The notes below the pieces were generated by a model, which saw only the letters and a list, made by a program, of their open reading frames with translations, ran no database searches and was not told the DNA's origin. This document shows, piece after piece, positions 1-8,156 of a stretch of 46,382 nucleotides of DNA. Origin of the DNA: Ignavibacteria bacterium. GTDB taxonomy: Bacteria > Bacteroidota > Ignavibacteria > Kapaibacteriales > Kapaibacteriaceae. The stretch covers positions 1-46,382 of the forward strand of contig CANHFG010000008.1 of assembly GCA_947459875.1 (NCBI GenBank), written 5' to 3'. The position numbers were made by a program, and so were the translations under genes. Numbering within the stretch: the stretch's first letter is position 1; the number at the start of each line of letters is the position of its first letter.

Positions 1-1356
1 ACGTATGCCCCAACCAGCCTGGTGAGTGATATATCGTGGACCAAGACAATGATCCGTGCCGGTGTGGTGATCTCATACTCACCGATCGAGGAAGAAGAAC
101 CGATCTCCGACTTTGAACTCTTTGAGATCGCCCGTACAACGCTTTTGCGTCCAACAGATGAGGCACGTCCGGTACTTGTACCAACAGTCAGGGTGTCCGG
201 CCTGTCAGACAACGGAACGGTACTCGACCGGTCACAGATCCGTATAGAAGAGTTCGCATCAACGCGTATTCGCCCCCTATTGCCATATGTGTTCTTTGAT
301 GAGCAGTCGTATGCTCTATCGCCACGATACCGACAGCTTTCACGTGAGCAGGTCGAAGCATATTCGCTGGCGAATTTCTACAATCTCGATGCGATGGTCA
401 CCTATTATCAGGTTCTGAACGTTCTCGGAAAGCGCCTTCAGGAAAAGCCAGATGCTACCATCACGCTTACCGGGTGCACTGATTCCAAAGAGTCGCAGTC
501 CAGTGAGGACCTCGGCAAGCGTCGTGCTCAGGTTGTCAAGAACTACCTCGTTGACACTTGGGGCGTAAGCGCTTCACGCATTGCTGTTGAGGGACGCGGT
601 CTTCCGTCGGCGGCTTCCAATGAGTCTGAGGCCGATGGGGCTAGCGAGAACCGCCGTGTTGAGATCGTCAGTTCTGACCCTTCCCTACTGTCGGCCGTTG
701 AATCCAAGGACACCATGCGGGTGTTTGATCCTCCGGCGCTGCGGTTTTCTCCGTCACTTTCTGACACGAGCCGTGTCAAGCAATGGACTGTGTTTGTCTC
801 TGAGAGTGATCGTATCATCCGGACGTTCCATGGTACGGGTGCTCCTCCTTCGGCCGTCGACTGGCGCATCGAAGAACAATCACGTCTGCTTCCGCGTGGC
901 ATTCGCAACGTGGAGTACATGGTAGTGGTGCAGGACTCAAACGGTACGGTCATTCCGTCGGAAACCGCAACGGTACCTGTCACCGAGCGCACGCTGGCCG
1001 AGAAGGGCTCATCAGGCGGGACAGACAAGACAGTTGACCGCTACTCGCTCATTCTCTTCGGATTCGACCGGTCGGAACTCACCGACCAGCATAAGCTCCT
1101 GATCGATAACGTCAAGACGCGTCTCACCCCAACCTCGAAGGTGTCTATCACAGGATATACAGATCGCACCGGTTCGGATGATTACAACCTTCGTCTCAGC
1201 GAGCAGCGGGCACGGGCCGTTGCAACCGGCCTCGGTGTGCAGCGTGCAACCATCACGGGTCAGGGCGAGAAGTTACCTCTTTACAACAATGACACTCCCG
1301 AAGGTCGATTCTACTCGCGCACAGTGGAGATTGTTGTGGAGACGCCGCTTCGCTGA
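1..1356 (+). CDS. OmpA-family outer-membrane protein with two OmpA domains (5' partial)
   Basis: The frame is open through the left edge of the window, so the true start probably lies upstream; an in-frame GTG at 22 is the first possible internal start. Numbered from that GTG (444 residues), two OmpA/MotB-like peptidoglycan-binding domains are visible. The first is at about residues 75-215, containing LTGCTDSKESQSSEDLGKRR and ending SENRRVEIV. The second is at about 340-440, containing ILFGFDRSELT, ITGYTDRTGSDDYNLRLSEQ and a terminal RTVEIVVETP. Between them lies a beta-rich segment (about 225-330) resembling the Ig-like spacers of FCB-group OmpA proteins. The family anchors the outer membrane to peptidoglycan. 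The stop codon overlaps the next start as TGATG, so it is probably co-transcribed with the glycosyltransferase. No signal peptide can be assessed because the N-terminus is missing. Confidence 0.85.
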   Translation, partial: TYAPTSLVSDISWTKTMIRAGVVISYSPIEEEEPISDFELFEIARTTLLRPTDEARPVLVPTVRVSGLSDNGTVLDRSQIRIEEFASTRIRPLLPYVFFDEQSYALSPRYRQLSREQVEAYSLANFYNLDAMVTYYQVLNVLGKRLQEKPDATITLTGCTDSKESQSSEDLGKRRAQVVKNYLVDTWGVSASRIAVEGRGLPSAASNESEADGASENRRVEIVSSDPSLLSAVESKDTMRVFDPPALRFSPSLSDTSRVKQWTVFVSESDRIIRTFHGTGAPPSAVDWRIEEQSRLLPRGIRNVEYMVVVQDSNGTVIPSETATVPVTERTLAEKGSSGGTDKTVDRYSLILFGFDRSELTDQHKLLIDNVKTRLTPTSKVSITGYTDRTGSDDYNLRLSEQRARAVATGLGVQRATITGQGEKLPLYNNDTPEGRFYSRTVEIVVETPLR

Positions 1357-2474
1357 TGCGGATCGTCGTCTTCAACTGGCAGGACAGGCTGCATCCCCAG
1401 GCCGGGGGTGCTGAGACTCATCTTCATGAGATCTTTTCACGAATGGTCCGCAAGGGTCATGACGTGACACTTGTTTCGTGCCGGTTTCCCGGCGCGTCAG
1501 ATGCCGAGATAATCGACGGTCTGAAGGTGATCCGCATCGGCTCGCGCAGCACCTACAACGTTGCTGCTGCCCTGTGGTGGCTTGGTACGGGGGCGAAGCA
1601 GTCGTTTGATCTGGTCGTAGACGACATCAACAAGATCCCCCTGATGCTGCCGCTTCTGTGTCGCGCACCGGTCATGGGGCTGATCCATCACCTATTCGGG
1701 ACGAGCATCTATCAGGAAGCCGGGCCGATTGCAGGATCTTACGTACGAATTGCCGAACTCTGCATACCGAGCGTCTATCGCCATACGCCCCTTGTGGTCG
1801 TGTCTGAGAGCACGCGCGCCGAGTGTATCGCTGCTGGTTTGCCTGCCGGGAACATTCGTGTGATCCACAACGGCATCGATCCATCGGTCTTCCCTATGGC
1901 CGTTAGTGGAAAGGCCGAACATCCCACGATCGTTTACTTTGGGCGACTCAAGCGCTATAAGTCTGTCGATCATGTCATTGATGCTCTTCGTATCGTGCGA
2001 CGATCAATACCGCAAGCACGGCTGGAGATTGTCGGTCGCGGGGATGACGAGCTGCGTCTGAGGAGTCTTATCAGGAGCCACGGTCTGGAAGACTGCGTAG
2101 TCTTTCATGGCTTTGTCGATGAGCAGACAAAGATCCGTCTGCTCTCTGCGGCACACGTTGCTGTTAATCCCTCGCGTAAAGAGGGATGGGGCATCACCAA
2201 CATCGAATCAAATGCCTGCGGCACTCCGGTGGTGTCTGCTGACTCGCCCGGACTTCGCGACTCGATAAGTAATGGCGTATCGGGTCTTCTGTACCCGTAT
2301 GGTAACATTGCGGATCTTGCTCAGCAGATGGTCCGTGTTCTGTCAGACGGCGAATTGCGATCGGCACTCTCCCGCGGTGCCGTTGAATGGGCACGCTCTT
2401 TTTCGTGGGATGAATCTGCACGGGTGATGGAACAAACATGCACAGAGGTCGTATCCGGTTCATTTGGCTCATAG
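1356..2474 (+). CDS. Glycosyltransferase family 4
   Basis: A 372-residue GT-B fold retaining glycosyltransferase that transfers a sugar from a nucleotide-activated donor, presumably to a surface glycan; the acceptor cannot be told from sequence. The N-terminal domain has the GT4 acceptor-side motif GGAETHLHEIFSRM (about residues 14-27). The donor domain starts near residue 190 with TIVYFGRLKRYKSVDHVIDA and carries the EX7E motif in SRKEGWGITNIESNACGTPVV (about 275-295). No membrane segment is apparent, so it is cytoplasmic or peripheral. Its start overlaps the OmpA stop (TGATG) and its 3' end overlaps the next gene by 37 bp, which suggests one transcription unit. The family is certain; the substrate is unknown. 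Confidence 0.9.
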   Translation: MRIVVFNWQDRLHPQAGGAETHLHEIFSRMVRKGHDVTLVSCRFPGASDAEIIDGLKVIRIGSRSTYNVAAALWWLGTGAKQSFDLVVDDINKIPLMLPLLCRAPVMGLIHHLFGTSIYQEAGPIAGSYVRIAELCIPSVYRHTPLVVVSESTRAECIAAGLPAGNIRVIHNGIDPSVFPMAVSGKAEHPTIVYFGRLKRYKSVDHVIDALRIVRRSIPQARLEIVGRGDDELRLRSLIRSHGLEDCVVFHGFVDEQTKIRLLSAAHVAVNPSRKEGWGITNIESNACGTPVVSADSPGLRDSISNGVSGLLYPYGNIADLAQQMVRVLSDGELRSALSRGAVEWARSFSWDESARVMEQTCTEVVSGSFGS

Positions 2475-4423
2475 CGGCACTCTGCCTTCTCTGCTGCGAT
2501 ACACTCGCCCAGGGGTTGCGCGACAGTCGGGGTCGGGACTTTTGGCTGGCCATTCCACCGAGCGAGTTCACGTCCGGCCAGACCGACAACGAGCGCTTTC
2601 TGTCGCTGCTCTTTGCCAGTGACTCTGTGCAGACCTCCATCGTCATTGCCGCACGAAGGCTCAACGGTACGATCGACACCATCCGTGCTACCGTTGCACC
2701 CGGTACACTTCGCGAGGTGCGGATTAATGACTACGAAAGGTATCAACTTGAAGGCGTAGAGAATGTCGGAGGCGGCAGTCGCGACGGCGAGGTTGCATCT
2801 CCGGCCAGTATTCACGTCGCGACCAGCCATGACGTATCGCTCTATGCCGTGCTGCGGTCGCCCAAGTCGAGTGATGCCTGGCTTGTGCTGCCGACTGATG
2901 CGCTTTCGACCGACTACATGGTGGCGTCATACACGTCAGACCTTGTGCAGGAGATTTTCAGTGCAAGGGCCTACCCCAGTCAGTTTGTGGTGGTTTCAAC
3001 GGAGGATTCAACAACGGTCAACATCGAGCTGAGTACCGATCGCTCCGACCGGCGCACGGGAAGCAAGAGATCGATTCAGCTTCAGCGCGGTCAGTCGTAT
3101 CTCGTACAGGCGTACATCAACAACCGTCGCCGCGACGATCTTACCGGGACACTCATCAGCTCATCGAAGCCCGTTGTTGTCATCGGCGGACATCGTCGTA
3201 GTCAGGTTCCGGTGCTGCTGCCGGGTGCCTCTCGTGACCTTCTTGTCGAGCAGATGCCCGGTATTGAAACATGGGGACGTCGCATCCTCGTGCCACCACT
3301 CGCGCTGCCATCAGACTATGTGCAGTACTCAGTTGATGACATACCGGTGTGCCGTGTCATCGCCTCAGCCGATTCGACATCCGTGCTGGTGAACGCACAA
3401 CCTGCGTATATGCTCGACAAGGGTAAGTTCTGGGATCTTCCCCTTGACGTGCCACTGGTAATCGATGCTACCAAGCCGATCCTGGTGGTCATACTCGATC
3501 GGTCGGCAAATCGCACCGGTGGCGGTCGTACCGGCGACCCATCGATGATCGTCGTGCCGCCCACGGAGCAGTTTCTGCGATCCTACACCATCGGATGTGT
3601 GGCATCGAACGTTTCGGGCGCTGAGCTCTACCGCGAGCATTTCATCACGGCACTTGTTCCAACATCGGCTGTTTCCTCTCTCGAGGTGAACGGGTCGAAG
3701 AACTTTGCCGCGACGGTTCGATCGATCCTCGGTACATCAAGTTCCATCGTCACCATACCAGTGAGATCGGGTGCACATCGATTGCGCGCCGATTCGGCCT
3801 TTGGCGTGTTTGTCTACGGTTATGGCAATGCCGAATCCTACGGCTATACCGGGGGCATGGCCTTTGAGCGCCTGTACGACCCCGTGCTTCGCCTGCGAGC
3901 GCTGAGCGCCCGGGGTCAACCGGGCCAGGATGACACCATTGCCGTTATCCTCGACAGCATCGACCAGCGCAACATTGAAGGTCTGACAGGCATTCGCAGC
4001 GTGCGATTCACGGTAGCGTTCGATGCCTCATCATTCGTTCCATCCAGTCGAGGCCGACGTGACACATCAAGCACGACGATGTTCATCGACATAACCAGCC
4101 CGATCTCCGCGCTCCGTCTTGGTGATACGCTAGGGCTTGTCGCCGGGCGGCATACGCTTGGTCTTTCAGACTCGTCATCGATCAGCGTCGACTCGGCAAC
4201 CTGGTCTGATGGTGCCGGACTGGCCCTCCGGGTGGTGACGCGGTACATTCCCGGAGACCTCGTCACGACGTCTGTTTGCGATGCGGATGATCGTAAGCGT
4301 CTCTTCGATCCGCGATCCCCGGAGCCATTTTCTGTCGGACTGCGCGGCTACTATGATCTGCGCGGACAGTACGTTGGCACGTCACTCGAGGGTCAGCCGA
4401 TCGGCGTGTATTTCCTGAGATGA
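2438..4423 (+). CDS. Secreted IgGFc-binding-like protein with T9SS-like C-terminus
   Basis: A 661-residue exported protein. An N-terminal signal peptide (about residues 1-25, hydrophobic FIWLIAALCLLCC then AQG) is followed by SRGRDFWLAIPPSEF, the opening signature of the IgGFc-binding N-terminal domain. That domain continues with VVVSTEDSTTVNIEL (about 187-201) and IYIN/VQAY-type strands. The last 25 residues (YDLRGQYVG ... GVYFLR) resemble the terminal strands of a type A T9SS sorting domain, so delivery to the cell surface is inferred. In Bacteroidota this domain is common in large surface proteins; binding to antibody is not implied. The start overlaps the glycosyltransferase by 37 bp; the ATG at 2438 is kept because it gives a complete signal peptide. 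The stop overlaps the next ATG (ATGA). Confidence 0.75.
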   Translation: MHRGRIRFIWLIAALCLLCCDTLAQGLRDSRGRDFWLAIPPSEFTSGQTDNERFLSLLFASDSVQTSIVIAARRLNGTIDTIRATVAPGTLREVRINDYERYQLEGVENVGGGSRDGEVASPASIHVATSHDVSLYAVLRSPKSSDAWLVLPTDALSTDYMVASYTSDLVQEIFSARAYPSQFVVVSTEDSTTVNIELSTDRSDRRTGSKRSIQLQRGQSYLVQAYINNRRRDDLTGTLISSSKPVVVIGGHRRSQVPVLLPGASRDLLVEQMPGIETWGRRILVPPLALPSDYVQYSVDDIPVCRVIASADSTSVLVNAQPAYMLDKGKFWDLPLDVPLVIDATKPILVVILDRSANRTGGGRTGDPSMIVVPPTEQFLRSYTIGCVASNVSGAELYREHFITALVPTSAVSSLEVNGSKNFAATVRSILGTSSSIVTIPVRSGAHRLRADSAFGVFVYGYGNAESYGYTGGMAFERLYDPVLRLRALSARGQPGQDDTIAVILDSIDQRNIEGLTGIRSVRFTVAFDASSFVPSSRGRRDTSSTTMFIDITSPISALRLGDTLGLVAGRHTLGLSDSSSISVDSATWSDGAGLALRVVTRYIPGDLVTTSVCDADDRKRLFDPRSPEPFSVGLRGYYDLRGQYVGTSLEGQPIGVYFLR

Positions 4424-4995
4424 TCATCGCTTTTTACAAGCCCTTCGGTGTGCTATCACAGTTCACACCCGAACCGGGCAGCACAAGCCAAACACTAGCT
4501 GATTATGGCTTCCCCGCCGGGGTCTATCCCGTAGGAAGACTCGATGCCGACAGTGAGGGCCTGCTTCTATTGTCGGATGAAAAGGGGCTTGTAGCTCCCC
4601 TTTTGGAGCCCGACCGGCGGCATCCACGCTCATATTGGGTACAGGTGGAAGGGCAGCCTCAAGAGTACGAACTCGACCCCATGCGACATGGTCTGCGCCT
4701 CAGGATGTTTCATGCACTTCCGTGCACCGTCTGCATCATGGACCAGCCCCCACCGATCGCCGAGCGCGAGCCCCCTATCAGGGTTAGAAAGTCCATCCCC
4801 ACGACATGGCTTGACATGACGCTGTACGAGGGGAAGAACCGACAGGTACGCAAAATGACGGCACACATCGGATTTCCGACGTTGCGCCTTGTGCGTCACT
4901 CAAGTGGCGGACTCAGACTGGTCGACCTTGCTCTGAGCGTCGGCAGCTGGCGTGAGATCAGCGCTCGAGAGAGACGCCTTCTTCTTGAGGGCTGA
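4420..4995 (+). CDS. RluE/RsuA-type rRNA pseudouridine synthase
   Basis: A 191-residue protein that isomerises a specific uridine in rRNA to pseudouridine. The sequence opens with IIAFYKPFGVLSQFT, typical of the catalytic domain start, and contains PVGRLDADSEGLLLL (about 38-52), where Asp42 is the catalytic residue. ERKN/GKNRQVRKMTAHIGFPTLRLVR (about 147-167) is the second conserved motif. No N-terminal S4 domain is present, which matches the short RluE subgroup (23S rRNA helix 88 region in E. coli) rather than RsuA or RluB. The start overlaps the upstream stop as ATGA. The 3' end overlaps the convergent ccmF by 96 bp, so part of this C-terminus is read on both strands. Confidence 0.88.
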   Translation: MIIAFYKPFGVLSQFTPEPGSTSQTLADYGFPAGVYPVGRLDADSEGLLLLSDEKGLVAPLLEPDRRHPRSYWVQVEGQPQEYELDPMRHGLRLRMFHALPCTVCIMDQPPPIAEREPPIRVRKSIPTTWLDMTLYEGKNRQVRKMTAHIGFPTLRLVRHSSGGLRLVDLALSVGSWREISARERRLLLEG

Positions 4996-7266
4996 GACCG
5001 CGCGTCCAATGGACAGACCAAACCCTGCAACCATGGCGATCACTCCAAACCACACCAGAGATATCAGAGGTTTGTCACTGAACTCTACGGTAAACTCCTC
5101 ACGGGCTCGCGGCATCGGTTTCGATGCATCATAGAAGGCGACCGTGCCTGTCGACTTCGTCGGATCGTCATTATTCCGGCGGATATCGATCAGACCGACC
5201 GAATACGTAGACCCCGGGAGTGGCACCCAGACAGGATCGAAAGCCGGCCCGGAAGATGTCGTACTGATGCGCGTCAGCAGACGCAGTGAGCTCGTCTGGC
5301 CGTTGCGCGTAGCTGTGACAAGACCGGCCATCTGCATGCGGCCATCCACAGAGGCCCCCTCCTCCATCGGCATCGTAAAACGTTCGAGAGCTAACGTCAA
5401 AGAGGTGTCGACCGGAGCTTTGATGCTGCCGCCGCGCATGATCGTCGTAGCATTGAGCACGTCTTCGCGCCCCGTTGCTTTGGGCGAGACGTAGAGATCG
5501 TTCAGCAATCCCCAGCGAATGCCGGGCTCAAGAAAGGCCGATTGACGCTGATTGAAGTCGCTCCAGTAGAGCACCGGCGCAACCACCCGACGCTGCCCGT
5601 CACGCTCGATTCGCACATAGTAGCGGAACTTTTCCCGATCCTTGAAATGCCTCTCCACCTGCTCTTTGCCGAGATAGGTCAGCGTGTACGGTCCGACATT
5701 CTGCGGCTTCCCGTGCACAAGGACCGCGTGATAGGTCGTCGAATAGGAGGCCGTACAGATCACCCCGAACATCAAAAGTGCAATGCCTGTGTGAGAGACA
5801 TATGCGCCGATCATCGACGGACCCGACCTGGCCAGTCTCGCCGCTTCACGTACGTTGATGGCCAGCGAAAACCATGCAGCAAATCCCAGAGCAAGGGGCC
5901 AGAGATCGCGAATACCAAAGGCGGCAAGCAGCACCGTGCCAGCCACGGCAACAATAGCAGCAGGTAGGACTCCGCGCTTGAGCCGATCGATAGACGTTGA
6001 CCGCCAGAGAACCACCAGCGAAAGACCATTGACAATCAGTACGGCCGGCACGAGATAGCGGTGGATCTGATTGTAGAAATCGATAGCCACAGCAACCTTA
6101 GGAAGGTTCAGAACCTCCATGATGACGGGCCATGAGGTTCCGATCGTCACAAAGACAGCGCTTGCCATGGTGAGTGACGCGCCGATCGAGAGCATGAACT
6201 CGCGGGTCTTGACGCCGAACTCTTCGCGGTTGACATTCATGTCGCGTCTGCGGGCTATGACTAGCCCCGTTCCAAGGATAGTGAACACGACCATGAAGAT
6301 CAGCAGGATCCAGAAAGCGAACTTCCCGGGGTCGACAAATGAATGCACCGACGTATCACCAAGCACTCCACTGCGCGTCAAAAACGTCGAGTAGAGCACC
6401 ATAACAAAGCTGACAACGGCCAGTACCATGTTTGTCTTGACGAGTCCGCGGGTGCGCTTCTGGACAAGCATGGTGTGAACAAGGGCCACGACAACCAGCC
6501 AAGGAATCAGCGACGAGTTTTCCACCGGATCCCAGCCCCAGAAGCCACCCCATCCAAGGGTTTCGTAGGCCCAGAATCCACCCAGCATGATCCCGAAACC
6601 CAGAACTGCCGTTCCAAAAAGCGTCCACGGCAGAGCGATGTCGATCCACCGATGATACTCCCGGCGGATCAGTCCGGCCATGGCAAAGGCAAAGCTCACG
6701 GACATCGAAGCAAAACCAGTGAACAGGATCGGCGGGTGGATGGTGATCCAGGCATTGTGCAGCAACGGGTTCAGCCCCCTGCCGTTTTCCGGCAGATCGG
6801 CCATTGTCAGCCCGTTGGCTGCGAAGGTCTCGTGGTAGTAGGCAAAGGGGTTCTTGGCCACCATCAGAAGCGTCAGGAAACTCAGGATCAACCCGTAAAA
6901 GAGCATCACGCTGGATTCGTACCCATGACGTCGGGCATATGGTTGAAGCACGCTACCGATGCCGGCCACCAGCAGCGTCCACAGAAGGATGCTCCCTTCC
7001 TGGCCGGAGTAAAAACAAGCCACCAGCAGATGCAGCGGAAGCTCCCGTGAGGAGTAGTTCCAGACATAGGTGAACTCGAATCGGTGCGTTACGATGAGCC
7101 ATACAAGCGCAGCTGCCGAAACAAGAAGTCCGGCCGTCAGCGTCCGAAACAGCCACCGGCCGATGGTCTCAAGGTCGGCCGACGCGCGGCGCATGGCAAG
7201 ACCGTACATGACGGTTGCCGCTACGGAGATGCCGAAGAGGATATGGATTCCGAGCTGACCGATCAT
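4900..7266 (-). CDS. ccmF: Cytochrome c haem lyase subunit CcmF
   Basis: A 788-residue polytopic membrane protein of the haem-handling family, the haem lyase of System I cytochrome c maturation; it receives haem from CcmE and attaches it to apocytochrome at the periplasmic side. The tryptophan-rich motif WGGFWGWDPVEN lies at about 239-250. The conserved stretch HNAWITIHPPILFTG (about 170-184) supplies a haem-ligand histidine, and TFLTRSGVLGDTSVHSF follows. A large periplasmic domain (about 520-730) precedes a last membrane helix (about 738-757). It is longer than E. coli CcmF (about 647), mostly in that domain and a C-terminal tail. It is the last gene of a five-gene operon, with start ATG overlapping the previous stop (ATGA) and a tail-to-tail overlap with the pseudouridine synthase gene. 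Confidence 0.95.
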   Translation of the reverse strand: MIGQLGIHILFGISVAATVMYGLAMRRASADLETIGRWLFRTLTAGLLVSAAALVWLIVTHRFEFTYVWNYSSRELPLHLLVACFYSGQEGSILLWTLLVAGIGSVLQPYARRHGYESSVMLFYGLILSFLTLLMVAKNPFAYYHETFAANGLTMADLPENGRGLNPLLHNAWITIHPPILFTGFASMSVSFAFAMAGLIRREYHRWIDIALPWTLFGTAVLGFGIMLGGFWAYETLGWGGFWGWDPVENSSLIPWLVVVALVHTMLVQKRTRGLVKTNMVLAVVSFVMVLYSTFLTRSGVLGDTSVHSFVDPGKFAFWILLIFMVVFTILGTGLVIARRRDMNVNREEFGVKTREFMLSIGASLTMASAVFVTIGTSWPVIMEVLNLPKVAVAIDFYNQIHRYLVPAVLIVNGLSLVVLWRSTSIDRLKRGVLPAAIVAVAGTVLLAAFGIRDLWPLALGFAAWFSLAINVREAARLARSGPSMIGAYVSHTGIALLMFGVICTASYSTTYHAVLVHGKPQNVGPYTLTYLGKEQVERHFKDREKFRYYVRIERDGQRRVVAPVLYWSDFNQRQSAFLEPGIRWGLLNDLYVSPKATGREDVLNATTIMRGGSIKAPVDTSLTLALERFTMPMEEGASVDGRMQMAGLVTATRNGQTSSLRLLTRISTTSSGPAFDPVWVPLPGSTYSVGLIDIRRNNDDPTKSTGTVAFYDASKPMPRAREEFTVEFSDKPLISLVWFGVIAMVAGFGLSIGRAVSALKKKASLSSADLTPAADAQSKVDQSESAT

Positions 7267-7616
7267 TTGCTCAGCGCCTGGGTTGCATGAAACAATGGTG
7301 GCGTGCCGCCGTGAACGTGGCCGACAAGTTGAAGGCGCATACCGGGTGTGAAGGGACTCTGCGGTGCCGTACCTGTGTATTCGACACGAAAGACAATGCC
7401 TTTTGAATCCTTTGCCGTCATATCCGACGCAGACTCAACGGCAATGACTTCGGCTTCGACCAGTACCTTGGCTGCCGGATCCGACTCGCTGGTATGCTGC
7501 GTGCGCTCGATGGCCTCGTCGAAGCTCACCGAAGGGGGCTGACCATGAGTTAGTGCCATGTAGATGATCACAGGAAGGCACACGGCCGCGCCGATGATGA
7601 CGATTTTCCTGATCAC
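7263..7616 (-). CDS. CcmE-like OB-fold protein lacking the haem-binding tail
   Basis: A 117-residue protein with one N-terminal membrane anchor (about 4-22) and a soluble part that follows the order of CcmE strands: VLVEAEVIAVES, then GIVFRVEYTGTAPQSPFTPGMRLQLVGHV, then PLFHATQALSK. The last stretch aligns with the end of the neighbouring CcmE (GVFQASSVLTKCPSKY), but the protein stops exactly before the Cys-x-x-x-Tyr haem site. It therefore looks like a paralogue or fragment of CcmE that cannot bind haem covalently. The start is GTG overlapping the ccmE stop (GTGA), and its stop overlaps the ccmF start. The operon position suggests a role in cytochrome c maturation, for example handing haem on or supporting CcmF. 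Homology is inferred by eye; function is unknown. Confidence 0.65.
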   Translation of the reverse strand: MIRKIVIIGAAVCLPVIIYMALTHGQPPSVSFDEAIERTQHTSESDPAAKVLVEAEVIAVESASDMTAKDSKGIVFRVEYTGTAPQSPFTPGMRLQLVGHVHGGTPPLFHATQALSK

Positions 7617-8014
7617 TGTTCGGCCTGCCCTTCATACTTCGATGGGCACTTGGTCAGCACGGAGGAGGCCTGAAACACACCATTCTCCATTCGCCCCTTG
7701 GCAACAACGCTGACAGCGATCTCAAAGTTGTTCGGTTTTGCTCCGGCCAGTACTACCGGAACGATCTTCCCCTGCTGATCGCGAAGAGAAAAGGAAAAGG
7801 TATTTCGATACTGGTCATACGTCGACCCGCTCTCCTTAACCCATGTTCCGACAACCTGAACGGTCTTGCCGAGTTTCTCGGCACGTTCAACGTTGGTGTA
7901 TTCAACAGAGCTCGACATGAGCGATGTGATGCCGAGAACCCCGAAGCCGATGATCACCAGGGCCGTGATGATAGTCTTCCAGGGCAGCCCGCGCGGAGAA
8001 GGTTGTTGTGTCAT
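7613..8014 (-). CDS. ccmE: Cytochrome c maturation haem chaperone CcmE (CxxxY type)
   Basis: A 133-residue periplasmic haem chaperone that binds haem covalently and passes it to CcmF. An N-terminal anchor (about 12-33) is followed by the OB-fold: TVQVVGTWVKESGS, FSFSLRDQQGKIVPVVLAG, KPNNFEIAVSVVAKGRM, GVFQASSVLTK. The haem site is CPSKY (Cys123 to Tyr127) in place of the enterobacterial His-x-x-x-Tyr. CxxxY CcmE proteins are known from archaea, Desulfovibrio-like bacteria and others, so Cys rather than His is the probable haem attachment point. The ATG at 8014 lies eight bases after the ccmD stop. It overlaps the downstream gene by GTGA. Confidence 0.92.
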   Translation of the reverse strand: MTQQPSPRGLPWKTIITALVIIGFGVLGITSLMSSSVEYTNVERAEKLGKTVQVVGTWVKESGSTYDQYRNTFSFSLRDQQGKIVPVVLAGAKPNNFEIAVSVVAKGRMENGVFQASSVLTKCPSKYEGQAEQ

Positions 8015-8021
8015 GACGCTC

Positions 8022-8156
8022 TTAACGATCGTTGCTCTGTTCTAGTTCGCTGACGCGTGTGTCGATGCGTTGCAAGTACCCGGCGATGCCGATCCATACC
8101 ACGAGCACGGTCGTAAGCACAACGTATAGCGGGTGGTCGGTCAGAAACTGTATCAC
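8022..8156 (-). CDS. ccmD: Haem exporter accessory protein CcmD
   Basis: A 44-residue ORF found by reading the minus strand between ccmC and ccmE. It starts at a GTG that overlaps the ccmC stop (GTGA) and sits five bases after a strong GGAGG Shine-Dalgarno sequence. The translation has a short polar start (IQFLTDHP), one membrane helix (LYVVLTTVLVVWIGIAGYL, about 10-28) and a charged coiled tail (QRIDTRVSELEQ). Size, single helix with conserved Tyr near each end, and position between ccmC and ccmE are those of CcmD, which helps release holo-CcmE from the CcmABCD complex. Confidence 0.85.
   Translation of the reverse strand: MIQFLTDHPLYVVLTTVLVVWIGIAGYLQRIDTRVSELEQSNDR

Noticed and set aside
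6343-7050. Plus-strand ORF of 235 codons inside ccmF
   Set aside because: Antisense to the conserved tryptophan-rich region; rich in His, Gln and Lys with no motif.
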